The notes: generated by a model from the sequence alone, not told the origin. A stretch of DNA of 64,000 nt from Sphingomonas changbaiensis NBRC 104936 (GCF_000974765.1 NZ_BBWU01000039.1:124001-188000); one strand, 5' to 3'. Counted from the first letter of the stretch, positions 38,649-47,781 are shown. A program made the numbers and translations.

Positions 38649-38680
38649 AAACCGCCTCCGCGGGAACGTAACAAGCGGCG

Positions 38681-39958
38681 CTAGTTGGCCTTGCCGACCA
38701 CGGCACCGGCAGCGGTACCGCCCGATCCCGTCGCGTCGCGCAAGCTGAAGGTATAGCCGACTTCCTGGCCCTGCGGACCGAAGAAGGCGCCGGCGAAGGT
38801 GCCGTTCAGCGTATTGCCGTTGCCGTCCGTTCCCTGGTGAGTCAGCGTGCCGCTAAACCCACCACCAAGCGCTGCGATCGTGCCGGTGCCGTTGAAGTGG
38901 CCAAGGCTCTTGACGTCACTGATGCTGGAGCTGGTGTTTGTCCCTTGCAGATCCAGGGTCGTCGCGACGGTCATATTCGTGAAATTGGCCGTGAAGGAGC
39001 TGCTGCCGGCCAGCCTGTAGATACCGTCCGGATTGCTCCAGATGCCGTCGACCGCGGTCGCGTAAGATGCAGAGCCTGTGCTCGGCTGGTTCGCGCCCTG
39101 ACGAATGCCATAGACGAAGAATTGCTGGGCGAAATCGACCGTCGCGCCGTTGTCGGTCGAGCGCTGCCAGGCGCCGTAACTGACATAGCTGAGCGGCATT
39201 GCCGTGTTCGCAGCACCGGGATTGAACAGCACCAGATCGTCAGCGACGTTGCCCGACTGCTTCGAATAGACCGTCACATGCTGGTCGCTCGCGGCGGTTC
39301 GCATTGACGGCAGGAACGCCGCAGACGCGCCGCCCGCATCGGTAACGGTATATCCGCCGGTGGCCGCATCATAGGCCAGCGACACGCCCTGCCCGAAGCC
39401 GTTCGCGACTGCGCCGAAATTGGTGGCGGTGCCGGTGGCGGCCATGACGGTCGATGACGTGCGTGCGCCCGTCGCATCGAAGGTTTCGCTGTAAACCAGG
39501 GGCGCCAGGCTGGTGTTGGTCTGGCCCGGCGTTGGCGTGGGTGTTGGCGACGGAGTCGGCGTGGGGGCCGGCGTCGGCGTGGGGGTCGGAGCCGGCGTCG
39601 GCGTCGGCGTGGGAGCCGGGGTCGGCGTCGGGGTGGGAGCCGGCGTTGGCGTTGGCGTGGGAGCCGGGGTTGGCGTCGGGGTGGGAGCCGGCGTTGGCGT
39701 TGGCGTTGGCGTCGGTGCAGGCGTCGGCGTCGGGGTAGGAGCCGGCGTCGGCGTGGGGGTCGGAGCCGGCGTCGGCGTTGGCGTGGGAGCCGGCGTCGGC
39801 GTGGGCGTCGGACTCGGCGTCGGTGTAGGAGCAGGCGTCGGGCTTGGCGCGGGCGTGGGCGCCGGGGTGCCGGCCGAACCGACGCCGCTCCCGCCGCCAC
39901 CGCAGGCCGCAAGCGCGAGCCCGAGGCTCAAAACGCACGAATTCCGAAGCTTACGCAT
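38681..39958 (-). CDS. Slam-dependent-type surface lipoprotein with Pro-Thr-Ala stalk
   Basis: The product is 425 residues. Lipoprotein signal with lipobox LALAAC (Cys19). Residues 31-142 are almost entirely Pro/Thr/Ala/Ser repeats (PTPTPAPT units), a stiff stalk. The C-terminal globular part ends [20 protein letters not shown], the sequence signature of TbpB-like small beta-barrel domains found in Slam clients. It may bind a host or environmental ligand, metal or protein at the surface. A Slam gene follows in the same operon. Confidence 0.85.
   Translation of the reverse strand: MRKLRNSCVLSLGLALAACGGGGSGVGSAGTPAPTPAPSPTPAPTPTPSPTPTPTPAPTPTPTPAPTPTPTPAPTPTPTPAPTPTPTPTPAPTPTPTPAPTPTPTPAPTPTPTPAPTPTPTPAPTPTPTPAPTPTPSPTPTPTPGQTNTSLAPLVYSETFDATGARTSSTVMAATGTATNFGAVANGFGQGVSLAYDAATGGYTVTDAGGASAAFLPSMRTAASDQHVTVYSKQSGNVADDLVLFNPGAANTAMPLSYVSYGAWQRSTDNGATVDFAQQFFVYGIRQGANQPSTGSASYATAVDGIWSNPDGIYRLAGSSSFTANFTNMTVATTLDLQGTNTSSSISDVKSLGHFNGTGTIAALGGGFSGTLTHQGTDGNGNTLNGTFAGAFFGPQGQEVGYTFSLRDATGSGGTAAGAVVGKAN
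39533..39868 (-). repeat. Tandem repeat coding the Pro-Thr-Ala stalk
   Basis: About 336 bases of 6-base and 24-base near-repeats (GGCGTC, GGCGTG, GGAGCC and variants on the plus strand). All units are multiples of three, so copy-number change would lengthen or shorten the stalk without a frameshift. Confidence 0.9.
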
Positions 39959-40030
39959 TAACTTACCCCACCGCGAACGACGATTTCGTTAACGATAGTT
40001 GGTAAGAGTTGATAGGCGGTTAAAATCGGC

Positions 40031-41539
40031 TCAGGCGACCCGGAGCACCTTCTGTCGCCTTCGTTGCACCGACGATCCAATTCCCATGGATTCGCGGTAT
40101 TTGGCGACCGTGCGCCGGGCGATGTCGAAGCCCTTTTCCCGCAGCAGATCGACCAGCGTGTCGTCCGACAGGATCGCGTTCGCCTCCTCCGCCGCGATCA
40201 GCGCCTTGATCGCGCTCTTGACCGCCTCGGCCGATACCGCCTCACCGCCGTCCGCCGCCTGGATCGCGGAGGTGAAGAAGTATTTCAGCTCGAACAGTCC
40301 GCGCGCGCAGCTCAGATATTTGTTCGACGTGACGCGGCTGACCGTCGATTCATGCATGCCGATCGCTTCCGCCACCTGGCGCAGCGTCAATGGCCGCAGA
40401 TGCTCGACGCCCTTCAGGAAAAAGGCCTCCTGCTGCTTCACGATTTCCGTCGCGACCTTGATGATCGTGCGCTGGCGCTGGTCGAGCGCCTTGATCAGCC
40501 AATTGGCGCTTTGCAGGCAGTCGGCGAGCCAGGCCTTCGACGTCTTGTCCTGCGGCCCGGACGCGAGCTCGGAATAGTAGGTTCGATTGACGAGGAGCCG
40601 CGGCAGGGTGGCGGCGTTGATCTCGATCGCCCAACCGATCGGCCGTTTCGCCACGAAAATATCCGGCACCACCGTTTCGGTGCGGACCGCGCCGAAGCGG
40701 AGGCCGGGCTTGGGATCGCAGTTCCTCAGTTCCCGGATCATGTCGGCCAGGTCTTCGTCGTCGACCTGGCAGATGCGCTTCAAGTGCTGGAGCTTGCCGG
40801 CCGCGACCAGATCAAGGTTCGCGATCAGCCGCGCCATGCACGGATCGTAGCGATCGGCTTCCTTTGCCTGCAGCGCAAGGCACTCGGCCAGGCTGCGCGC
40901 GCCGACGCCGGTCGGATCGAAGCCCTGAACGACGCACAGCACACGCTCGACATCGGCCGCGCCGACACCGAGGCGCAGCGCGAGCTCGGCAAGGTCCGCG
41001 GTCAGATAGCCCGTTTCATCGATCTGCCCGATCAGCTGCACCGCAATCAGATAATCGCCGCCCGACAGCGTCTCGCCGGCCTGGGCGAGCAGATGATCCT
41101 GCAGCGATTCGGCCTGACCGGCGAAGCTGTCGAAATCGATGCCGTCTTCGCTGCTGCCCCCGCCCGCGCCGCTGACACCCAGTGAGCCGTCGAGGCCGTA
41201 GCTCTCGGTCGGCCCGTCGTGATGGAAAGTCTCCGCGACGAGATCGACATCGAGCGGCGCGTCCGCGACGCCGTCGCCATGCTGGACCAGACGATCGGCC
41301 GTGACGGGCTCGGGTGGCTCGTCGCCGTCCCACCCCTCAGCTTCGGGTTCCGGCGCTTCGGATGGGGCGCGCTCCTCGCCGCCGCTTTCGAGCAGCGGAT
41401 TCTTTTCCAGCTCCTCGGCGATGAAGCCTTCGATCTCCAGATTCGAGAGCGCCAGCAGCTTGATTGCCTGCTGAAGCTGCGGCGTCATCACCAGCGATTG
41501 CGACTGGCGCAGGTCGAGGCGAGGCGCGAGCGACGCCAT
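40031..41539 (-). CDS. rpoN: RNA polymerase sigma-54 factor
   Basis: The product is 502 residues. Region I LDLRQSQSLVMTPQLQQAIK, which contacts enhancer-binding activators, is at the N-terminus; the acidic linker follows; and the RpoN box ARRTVAKYRE, which reads the -24 element, is near the C-terminus. The ATG at 41539 opens at MASLAPRLDLRQSQ; the longer frame to 41647 is not conserved. It follows lptB with two bases between, last gene of the rnd-lpt-rpoN operon. Confidence 0.96.
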   Translation of the reverse strand: MASLAPRLDLRQSQSLVMTPQLQQAIKLLALSNLEIEGFIAEELEKNPLLESGGEERAPSEAPEPEAEGWDGDEPPEPVTADRLVQHGDGVADAPLDVDLVAETFHHDGPTESYGLDGSLGVSGAGGGSSEDGIDFDSFAGQAESLQDHLLAQAGETLSGGDYLIAVQLIGQIDETGYLTADLAELALRLGVGAADVERVLCVVQGFDPTGVGARSLAECLALQAKEADRYDPCMARLIANLDLVAAGKLQHLKRICQVDDEDLADMIRELRNCDPKPGLRFGAVRTETVVPDIFVAKRPIGWAIEINAATLPRLLVNRTYYSELASGPQDKTSKAWLADCLQSANWLIKALDQRQRTIIKVATEIVKQQEAFFLKGVEHLRPLTLRQVAEAIGMHESTVSRVTSNKYLSCARGLFELKYFFTSAIQAADGGEAVSAEAVKSAIKALIAAEEANAILSDDTLVDLLREKGFDIARRTVAKYRESMGIGSSVQRRRQKVLRVA

Positions 41540-41541
41540 GG

Positions 41542-42321
41542 CTAGAGTTCGAAATGCTCGCCGAGATAGAGGCGGCGAACATTCTCGTCGGCGACCAGCG
41601 CTTCCGGGCTGCCCTGGAACAGCACGCGGCCGTCGTAGATGATGCAAGCGCGGTCGACGATGTCCAAGGTTTCGCGGACATTGTGGTCGGTGATCAGCAC
41701 GCCGATGCCGCGCTTCTTCAGCTGGCAGATCAGGTCGCGGATGTCGGAAATCGAGATCGGGTCGATGCCGGCGAACGGCTCATCCATCAGGATGATCGAC
41801 GGGTTGGCCGCCAGCGCGCGGGCGATTTCGCAGCGCCGGCGCTCGCCGCCCGACAGGCCCATCGCCGGCGAATGGCGCAAGCGGGTCAGGCCGAATTCAT
41901 CGAGCAATTGCTCGAGCCGCTCCGCACGGGCGGCGCGATCGGGCTCGGCGAGTTCCAGGACGGCGAGGATGTTCTTTTCAACGCTCAGGCCGCGGAAGAT
42001 CGAGGTTTCCTGGGGCAGGTAGCCGAGGCCCAGGATCGCGCGCCGATACATCGGTAGGCCGGTGATATCGAGCCCGTCGAGCATGATGCGGCCCGAATCG
42101 GGCTTCACCAGCCCCATGATCGAATAAAAGCAGGTGGTCTTGCCGGCGCCATTGGGGCCAAGCAGCCCGATCACTTCGCCGCGGCCGATGCCCAGCGACA
42201 CGTCCGACAGCACCACGCGCTTGTCATAGGCCTTGGCGATCGACACGACGGCGAGACCGCTGCCGACTTCCGGCTCCGGGCTGGGCGCGATGGGCGCGGT
42301 CAAGGTGGCGACGTCGTTCAT
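41542..42321 (-). CDS. lptB: Lipopolysaccharide export ABC ATPase LptB
   Basis: The 259-residue ATPase powers LptB2FG extraction of lipopolysaccharide from the inner membrane. Walker A GLLGPNGAGKTTCF, signature LSGGERRRCEIARAL, Walker B IILMDEPFAGIDP and the H-loop LITDHNV are all present. The ATG at 42321 (MNDVATLT) has GGAG upstream. It lies about 100 bases after lptA and directly before rpoN, an order known from other proteobacteria. Confidence 0.96.
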   Translation of the reverse strand: MNDVATLTAPIAPSPEPEVGSGLAVVSIAKAYDKRVVLSDVSLGIGRGEVIGLLGPNGAGKTTCFYSIMGLVKPDSGRIMLDGLDITGLPMYRRAILGLGYLPQETSIFRGLSVEKNILAVLELAEPDRAARAERLEQLLDEFGLTRLRHSPAMGLSGGERRRCEIARALAANPSIILMDEPFAGIDPISISDIRDLICQLKKRGIGVLITDHNVRETLDIVDRACIIYDGRVLFQGSPEALVADENVRRLYLGEHFEL

Positions 42322-42422
42322 GCCGGCTCCGGCTGCTCGCAGATCGGGGTTATTGATCGGTAAACAAGGGGTGTTTGGCAAGCTTCGTGCATGACAATGC
42401 GACGAAACGTGGGAAGAGTGGC

Positions 42423-42962
42423 TTAGCTTCCCTTGCGCTGCGGGACCGAGAATCGGCCGGTCACGCGTCCGCCGCGGCCGGTCGAAGTGGTGCCGGGCGC
42501 GCCGCCAACGGCCGATCCGTCGACCACCGCGCGGCCGCTGTCGAGATCGATCACCAGCCGACCGCCGCGGACGACGTTCGGCCCCTGCTCAAGCACCACG
42601 CCGCCGGTCATCGTGATCAGCCGGCGATTGAGGTCGTAGATCGCGAACTGGCCGTGCGCGGTTTCGGACGGAGATTTGACGACAACGCCGCCCGCCGCAT
42701 CGACCCGATCGATCTGGGTGTTGCCGCTGGAGCGGTCGTAGGCGACCGTCACGCGTGCCGCATCGAGCGTCAGCTCGGCCTGGGTGACATGGACGTTGCC
42801 GGCAAAGATTGCGCGATCGGCCCGGTCCTGCACCTCGATGCGATCGGCCGCGACATCGACGGGCGCATTGGTGTTGTGGTTCTTGAGCGCCTGCGCGACG
42901 AGCGGCGCGGCAATCGCAAGCGCGCCGCCGAACAAGCTTCCAAGGATCAGCCGCCGGATCAT
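42423..42962 (-). CDS. lptA: LptA-like periplasmic LPS-transport protein
   Basis: The product is 179 residues with a signal peptide (MIRRLILGSLFGGALAIAAP). The OstA-type beta-jellyroll has VDVAADRIEVQDRADRAIFA then GNVHVTQAELTLDAARVTVA and a Gly-rich end. LptA forms the bridge that carries lipopolysaccharide across the periplasm. The ATG overlaps the lptC stop (ATGA, 42959-42962), so C and A are co-translated. Confidence 0.92.
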   Translation of the reverse strand: MIRRLILGSLFGGALAIAAPLVAQALKNHNTNAPVDVAADRIEVQDRADRAIFAGNVHVTQAELTLDAARVTVAYDRSSGNTQIDRVDAAGGVVVKSPSETAHGQFAIYDLNRRLITMTGGVVLEQGPNVVRGGRLVIDLDSGRAVVDGSAVGGAPGTTSTGRGGRVTGRFSVPQRKGS

Positions 42963-43606
42963 CGCGCCCCTCTGACGGCTCCCTGGACGATGTGCAAGCG
43001 GGCCCGGCCGGTCAGCGTCACGACGCGTTCGGGCAGGTTCGCCGAAATCTTGCCGCCGCTGAAGGTGCCGAGCGGCATCCGGCCGTCGACCGGCCCCTGG
43101 CTCTGCATCGTGCGGGAGTTGAGGTCGACATCGACGTCGCGCGTGACGAGCCGATAGCCGTCGGCCGACTGGTAGGTGACCGGCCCTTCGACCTGCACCT
43201 GCTCCTTGTCCATGTCGTAGCGGGCGCGATCGGCGCGGAGCATTGCCGGGCCGCTCTGCATCGCCAGGCTGGCCGAGAGATCCTGCAGCCGCACGATCGG
43301 CTCCTTCGACGTCGCCTGAACCGCCGAGCCGGCGCGGAGCGCGAACGGCTGCCCCTTCGAATCCTGCCCGCGGTACAGCGCCTCGGTCACGCGCAGCCGC
43401 TCCTTGGCGACCTGGACCTTGTTCTTGTCGAGCACGAAGCTCATGTCGCCGGCGATCGTCAGCGGCGCGATCGACATGAAGGCGACCAGCGCGCCGATCG
43501 CCATCGGCAGCAGCATCCGGACCCAGCGAATCACCTTGTCGTGGCTGCTGCCCGGCAGCGCCCATCGCCGGCGCTCGTCGCGCGAGCGGATCGCCGCTTC
43601 AGACAT
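42959..43606 (-). CDS. lptC: LPS export protein LptC
   Basis: The product is 215 residues. One N-terminal membrane helix (about 30-53, MLLPMAIGALVAFMSIAPL) and a periplasmic jellyroll with LRVTEALYRGQDSKGQPFAL and RAGSAVQ, typical of LptC. It passes lipopolysaccharide from LptB2FG to LptA. The start at 43606 overlaps the end of the RNase D gene by eight bases. Confidence 0.9.
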   Translation of the reverse strand: MSEAAIRSRDERRRWALPGSSHDKVIRWVRMLLPMAIGALVAFMSIAPLTIAGDMSFVLDKNKVQVAKERLRVTEALYRGQDSKGQPFALRAGSAVQATSKEPIVRLQDLSASLAMQSGPAMLRADRARYDMDKEQVQVEGPVTYQSADGYRLVTRDVDVDLNSRTMQSQGPVDGRMPLGTFSGGKISANLPERVVTLTGRARLHIVQGAVRGAR

Positions 43607-44216
43607 GGGCGAAGATGTCGACCTCGGGCCAGCCCGCCAGGTCGAGCTTCGCACGCGCGGGCAGGAAATCGAAGCAGGCCTGGGCCAGCTCCATCCGCCC
43701 CTCGCGCTGCAGCCGCCGGTCGAGCTCCTGCTTCAGGCCGTGCAGATACCGGACATCGGACGCGGCATAATCCTTCTGCGCATCGGACAGCACCGGGCCG
43801 CCCCAGTCCGAGCTCTGCTGCTGTTTCGAGATTTCCTGGCCGAGCAATTCGCGCACTAGGTCCTTCAACCCATGCCGGTCGGTATAGGTCCTGACCAGCC
43901 GCGACGCGATCTTGGTGCAGTAGACGGGGGCGGCGGTGACGCCCAGGTAGAGTTCGATCGCGGCGAGATCGAAGCGGGCGAAATGGTAGAGCTTCACGCG
44001 CGCCGGATCGGCGAGCACGGCCTTCAGATTCGGCGCGTCATAGCGGCTGCCGGGGCCGAAGCGGACGAGGTGTTCGTCGCCGCGCCCGTCCGAAATCTGC
44101 ACCAGGCAGAGCCGGTCGCGGTGCGAATGCAGCCCCATCGTCTCGGTATCGACAGCGACGGGGCCGTCGGCGAGCACGCCCGCCGGCAGGTCTTCTTCAT
44201 GAAAATGAACGGCCAT
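43599..44216 (-). CDS. Ribonuclease D family 3'-5' exonuclease (single-domain)
   Basis: The product is 205 residues. DEDD exonuclease motifs: VAVDTETMGLHSHRDRLCLV (DxE), HFARFDLAAIEL, and a YAASDVRYLHGL end with the last Asp. It lacks the HRDC domains of full-length RNase D, so it is the short alphaproteobacterial form, which trims RNA 3' ends. First gene of the rnd-lptC-lptA-lptB-rpoN operon. The ATG at 44216 opens at MAVHFHEEDL. Confidence 0.92.
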   Translation of the reverse strand: MAVHFHEEDLPAGVLADGPVAVDTETMGLHSHRDRLCLVQISDGRGDEHLVRFGPGSRYDAPNLKAVLADPARVKLYHFARFDLAAIELYLGVTAAPVYCTKIASRLVRTYTDRHGLKDLVRELLGQEISKQQQSSDWGGPVLSDAQKDYAASDVRYLHGLKQELDRRLQREGRMELAQACFDFLPARAKLDLAGWPEVDIFAHV

Positions 44217-44425
44217 ATGGGGCGACGGCATAGGCGGACCCGGCCCGACGCTCAATGGCGAAGCGGCGCTTCGCCAAGGCTGTGGATTATTTCGTTCGCG
44301 GGGACGCCCAAACTCGGCTATGGCGAATCGTGGACGCATCTATGGGGTATGCGTCTCAAGGACTTGGCATGCGCGCCCGGCGTGCGAGGTTCGACTGGAT
44401 ACAGGTGGGCGACCGGAAGGCAAGA

Positions 44426-45184
44426 ATGGGTTTCGATAGAGGACGACGGGGTCAGCGCGGCGGCGGCAAAGACAAGCGCGACGGTTTCGGTGACGAGAAC
44501 TACGGCGGTTACAGCGAATCGGGCGGCAGCCGCTACGGCGGCGGCGGGTTCGGCGGCGGTGGCGGCGGCTTCGGCGGCCCGCGCGGCGGCGGATTCGGTG
44601 GCGGCGGCGGTGGTTTCGGCGGCGGCGGCGGTGGCGGCTTCGGCGGCCCGCGCGGCGGCGGCATGCCGCAGCAGGTCATCGGCGAAGGCACGGGCGTCGT
44701 TAAATTCTTCAACGCGCAAAAGGGCTTCGGCTTTGTCGTGCGCGACGATGGCGGCGAGGATGTGTTCGTGCATATCTCTGCCGTGGAGCGCGCCGGCCTG
44801 ACCGGCCTGGCCGAAGGTCAGCCGCTGGGCTTCACGCTCGTCGATCGCGGCGGCCGTGTCTCGGCGACCGACCTCAAGATCGAGGGCGAACCGCTCCCGG
44901 TCACGAGCGGTGGCGGCGGTCGCGAGGATCGCGGCGGCGCCGGCGGCCCGCAGCGGCAGCTGACCGGCGAAAAGGCGAGCGGCACGGTCAAGTTCTTCAA
45001 CGCGATGAAGGGCTTCGGCTTCATCCAGCGCGATGATGGTCAGCCCGATGCGTTCGTCCACATTTCCGCCGTCGAGCGGGCCGGCATGCCGACCCTCAAC
45101 GAAGGCGACAGGCTCGAGTTCGAGCTGGAAGTGGACCGTCGCGGCAAATACGCTGCGGTGAACCTGACTCCGCTGCAGTCGTAA
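44426..45184 (+). CDS. Glycine-rich double cold-shock-domain protein
   Basis: The product is 252 residues. The N-terminus (about 1-78) is Gly/Arg/Phe-rich with RGRRGQRGGG and repeated GGGGFGG, like RGG regions of RNA-binding proteins. Two cold-shock domains follow (about 80-150 and 180-250) with RNP1 GFGFVVRDDG / GFGFIQRDDG and RNP2 VFVHIS / AFVHIS. It likely binds RNA or single-stranded DNA. GGAAGG precedes the ATG at 44426; the longer frame to 44255 is unsupported. A hairpin terminator follows. Confidence 0.93.
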   Translation: MGFDRGRRGQRGGGKDKRDGFGDENYGGYSESGGSRYGGGGFGGGGGGFGGPRGGGFGGGGGGFGGGGGGGFGGPRGGGMPQQVIGEGTGVVKFFNAQKGFGFVVRDDGGEDVFVHISAVERAGLTGLAEGQPLGFTLVDRGGRVSATDLKIEGEPLPVTSGGGGREDRGGAGGPQRQLTGEKASGTVKFFNAMKGFGFIQRDDGQPDAFVHISAVERAGMPTLNEGDRLEFELEVDRRGKYAAVNLTPLQS

Positions 45185-45194
45185 ACATATCCAG

Positions 45195-45219
45195 GCCCCT
45201 CCCGATCAGCGGGAGGGGC
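45195..45219. terminator. Hairpin terminator shared by cold-shock and P450 genes
   Basis: GCCCCTCCCG, ATCAG, CGGGAGGGGC forms a 10-bp stem 10 bases after the cold-shock gene stop and is followed by TTGTTTG. The P450 stop codon on the other strand (45206-45208) lies inside the hairpin. Confidence 0.75.
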
Positions 45220-46555
45220 TTGTTTGCAGCCACAACCCGCCCTCCGGGCGCAAGGTGACGCTCGCCGCCGGAACGACCGGCCGTCCCGACGGCGCGAAGC
45301 GCCGTGCCGCAAGCCAGTGCGCGAGGATGATCAGCGCTTCCATTGTCGCAAAGCGCGCGCCGATGCACACCCGCGGCCCCGCCCCGAACGGAATATATTG
45401 GAACCGGTGCAACCGTGCCTTGGCTTCTGGCGCGAAGCGTTCGGGATCGAACGCATCCGGCGCGTCCCAAAGCGCGTGATGCCGGTGCACCAGCCAGGGC
45501 ATGACGGTGACGATTTCGCCCCGACGAATGGGGGCCCCGCACAGCACGTCTTCGCCCAGCGCCTCGCGGTCGAATCGCGGCGCGGATGGGTAGAGGCGCA
45601 ACGCCTCTTCGAGCACTTGCCGCGTCCACGGCAATTTGTCCGCCAGCTCGGCCGGATCGGCTGAGAGCGCCGCAATCGACTCGGCGCGGGCGCGTTCCTG
45701 CGCTTCCCGGTCTTCGCTCAGCAGATAGAGCGTCCAGGCCAGCGCGTTCGCGGTCGTCTCATGACCCGCGAGATAAAAGGTCGCCGCATTGTCGACCGCA
45801 AGTTCCAGCGCTTCGGCTTCGGGAAATTGCTGGGCAAGCGCACGGATCAGGCCGCCCAGGAAATCGTCCGCGCCACCGCCGATACCACGCTCGCGCACGA
45901 TTCGATCGAGCGTGCGTCGCAGAAAGACGACGCCGCGCCGGCCACGCCGGCCTGTGCGTGTGAGCTCGGCGACCGGCAGGCGCAGCAAGGCGCCCAGCCG
46001 TGCCTCCGCGGCGGCATTGAGGGCGGCCGCGATGTGATCGCTCGCCTCGCGCGTCATCAGTCGCGGATCGGCGGAGAACAGCGCCTCGACGATAATCGCC
46101 ATCGTCGCGCGCGTGGCTTCGGCGGCCATGTCGAGCAGCGCCGGGCCCTTCGGCCAGCCCGCCACCTGCCGCTCGGCCACGCGCGCGATCAGCGGCGCCA
46201 TCGACGCGATCGCCGCCGGCGCGAAGGTCGGCGCAACCATGCGCCGCTGCTTGCGCCACAGATCGCCATCCGCCCCCAGCAGGCCCCGCCCGCTGAGCGG
46301 GGCCAGCAGCCGCTTGACGACGGCGGGCTTCACATAGTTCGCCGCGTTGTCGAGCAGCACATGCTGCACGGCATCCGGATCGCTGATCGTATGCAGCGTA
46401 ATGGTCAGCAGCCGCCCGCGCAGGTAGGGCGCCTCAAACGCCCGCTCCGACCAGCCGCCGATCGTGTTGCGCGCGCTCTTGCCGAACACGCCGCTCCACG
46501 CCGATCGCGGCCGATCCAGGCGCGGCGGCATCACGGGCACGAAGCGCGCAGCCAT
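45206..46555 (-). CDS. Cytochrome P450
   Basis: The product is 449 residues. I-helix oxygen-binding AGHETT (263-268), ExxR as EALR (317-320) and the haem loop FGAGPRVCIGARFA with Cys397 as ligand are all intact. It is a soluble bacterial P450 that hydroxylates an unknown lipophilic substrate and needs ferredoxin plus reductase. The ATG at 46555 sits in TGATG with the stop of the DJ-1/PfpI gene, so the two are co-translated. The last codons form part of a terminator hairpin. Confidence 0.95.
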   Translation of the reverse strand: MAARFVPVMPPRLDRPRSAWSGVFGKSARNTIGGWSERAFEAPYLRGRLLTITLHTISDPDAVQHVLLDNAANYVKPAVVKRLLAPLSGRGLLGADGDLWRKQRRMVAPTFAPAAIASMAPLIARVAERQVAGWPKGPALLDMAAEATRATMAIIVEALFSADPRLMTREASDHIAAALNAAAEARLGALLRLPVAELTRTGRRGRRGVVFLRRTLDRIVRERGIGGGADDFLGGLIRALAQQFPEAEALELAVDNAATFYLAGHETTANALAWTLYLLSEDREAQERARAESIAALSADPAELADKLPWTRQVLEEALRLYPSAPRFDREALGEDVLCGAPIRRGEIVTVMPWLVHRHHALWDAPDAFDPERFAPEAKARLHRFQYIPFGAGPRVCIGARFATMEALIILAHWLAARRFAPSGRPVVPAASVTLRPEGGLWLQTSPSR

Positions 46556-47247
46556 CAGCGCGCCGCCCGCGCAGCCGCGGCCTGGTAGCGCGCGGGCCGG
46601 TCGGCCGCGTGCTTCGCAACCATGGCGCGATAGCGCTCCAGCGTCGCCGCATCGGCCTTGCCGGGCGAGCCCGAATCGAACGGCGGAGCGGGGTCGTATT
46701 CCAGGCTGAGCTGGACGAAGCGCGCATAGTCGTCGCCCTCGATCGCCGCGACCAGCGCCAGGCCGAAGTCGATGCCCGCCGTCACGCCGCCGCCGGTCAC
46801 GCGGTTGCGGTCGAACACGACCCGTTGCTTGACCGGCATCGCGCCGAACGCCGCCAGCCATTCGTGGCTGCCCCAATGCGTCGTCGCGCGATAGCCGCGC
46901 AGCAGGCCTGCCGCCCCCAGCACCAGCGCGCCGGTGCAGACACTCGTCACCCACTGCGCGCCGTCGGCCGCGTGCCGCAGCCAGGCAAGCGTGGCGTCGT
47001 CCTCCATCGCACCGGTAACGCCGAACCCACCGGGCACGCAGAGGATATCCGGCTGCACGGCCGTGTCGAACGTCGCCGTCGGCAGCAGCGGAAAGCCGGC
47101 ATCGGTCGGCACCGGCTCCAGCGTCTTCGCGACCAGCTCCACCTTCGCGCCCGGCATGCGCGACAGCACCTGCGCCGGACCGGTCAGGTCAAGCTGGGTG
47201 ACCTGCGGGAAGAGGAGGAAGGAGATTGTTCGCGGCGTTTCGGACAT
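46555..47247 (-). CDS. DJ-1/PfpI family protein (isonitrile hydratase-like)
   Basis: The product is 230 residues. ISFLLFPQVTQLDLTGPAQV at the N-terminus and the nucleophile elbow VTSVCTGALVLGAAGLL (catalytic Cys) are typical of the InhA/isonitrile-hydratase branch of the DJ-1 superfamily, as is ATTHWGSHEWLAAFG. It might hydrate an isonitrile or act on glyoxals; the substrate is not known. Its stop overlaps the ATG of the P450 gene by one base, implying a shared pathway or shared regulation. Confidence 0.88.
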   Translation of the reverse strand: MSETPRTISFLLFPQVTQLDLTGPAQVLSRMPGAKVELVAKTLEPVPTDAGFPLLPTATFDTAVQPDILCVPGGFGVTGAMEDDATLAWLRHAADGAQWVTSVCTGALVLGAAGLLRGYRATTHWGSHEWLAAFGAMPVKQRVVFDRNRVTGGGVTAGIDFGLALVAAIEGDDYARFVQLSLEYDPAPPFDSGSPGKADAATLERYRAMVAKHAADRPARYQAAAARAAR

Positions 47248-47328
47248 GCGGCACCCCCGTACGGTTCGAACATGCCCAGGCGCGCGGACGGCAGGAGACT
47301 AGTTCCGCTCCGCCCTGGCGGCAACGGG

Positions 47329-47727
47329 TCAGGGGTGGACGGCGCGCGATGCGCTGGCGGGCGCTTCTGCCGATACGGGCTGCGGCGCGAAGGTCAGGAA
47401 AACCGATATCGCAAGCATCGCTGCCTGCAACCAGGCGCCAAGGTTCGGCCGCTTCGGGCTGGCCGGAACCGGTTTCCAAGGCCGGCGGCGTGCAATGGGC
47501 GCGCCGGCACGGCCGGCGAGCCCGCGGTCATGGGAACTCCGCCGCGCGGGGTTGCGCAGCAGCGCATAGGATTCATTGAGCTCCTGCATCTTGCGCAGAG
47601 CATCGGCACGGCCGCCGTTCAGGTCCGGGTGATATCGACGACACAAGGCCCGATAGGCCTTGGCGATATCCTGCTGAGAGGCATCGCGTCCGATGCCCAA
47701 CCGCTCGTAATGCGACGACGCAACCAC
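47329..47727 (-). CDS. J-domain protein with C-terminal membrane segment
   Basis: The product is 132 residues. The J domain (about 7-70) has HYERLGIGRDASQQDIAKAY and the HPD loop in RRYHPDLNGGRADALRKMQE, which stimulates DnaK. A basic stretch (PIARRRPWKPVP) leads to a hydrophobic helix (about 98-115, LQAAMLAISVFLTFAPQPV). It is therefore a membrane-tethered co-chaperone that would recruit DnaK to the inner membrane. It stands alone. Confidence 0.88.
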   Translation of the reverse strand: MVASSHYERLGIGRDASQQDIAKAYRALCRRYHPDLNGGRADALRKMQELNESYALLRNPARRSSHDRGLAGRAGAPIARRRPWKPVPASPKRPNLGAWLQAAMLAISVFLTFAPQPVSAEAPASASRAVHP

Positions 47728-47781
47728 GCAGCACCTCCAGGTGACCGCGCGTAGCCTCAGCTTGTTAACGCAGGGTTGTCG

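Noticed and set aside
39533-39868. Possible CRISPR-like array
   Set aside because: Units are contiguous 6/24-base coding repeats without unique spacers.
39513-39992. Gly-Val repeat protein on the plus strand
   Set aside because: It is the reverse strand of the Pro-Thr-Ala stalk repeat. The minus frame has a lipoprotein signal and a recognisable C-terminal domain.
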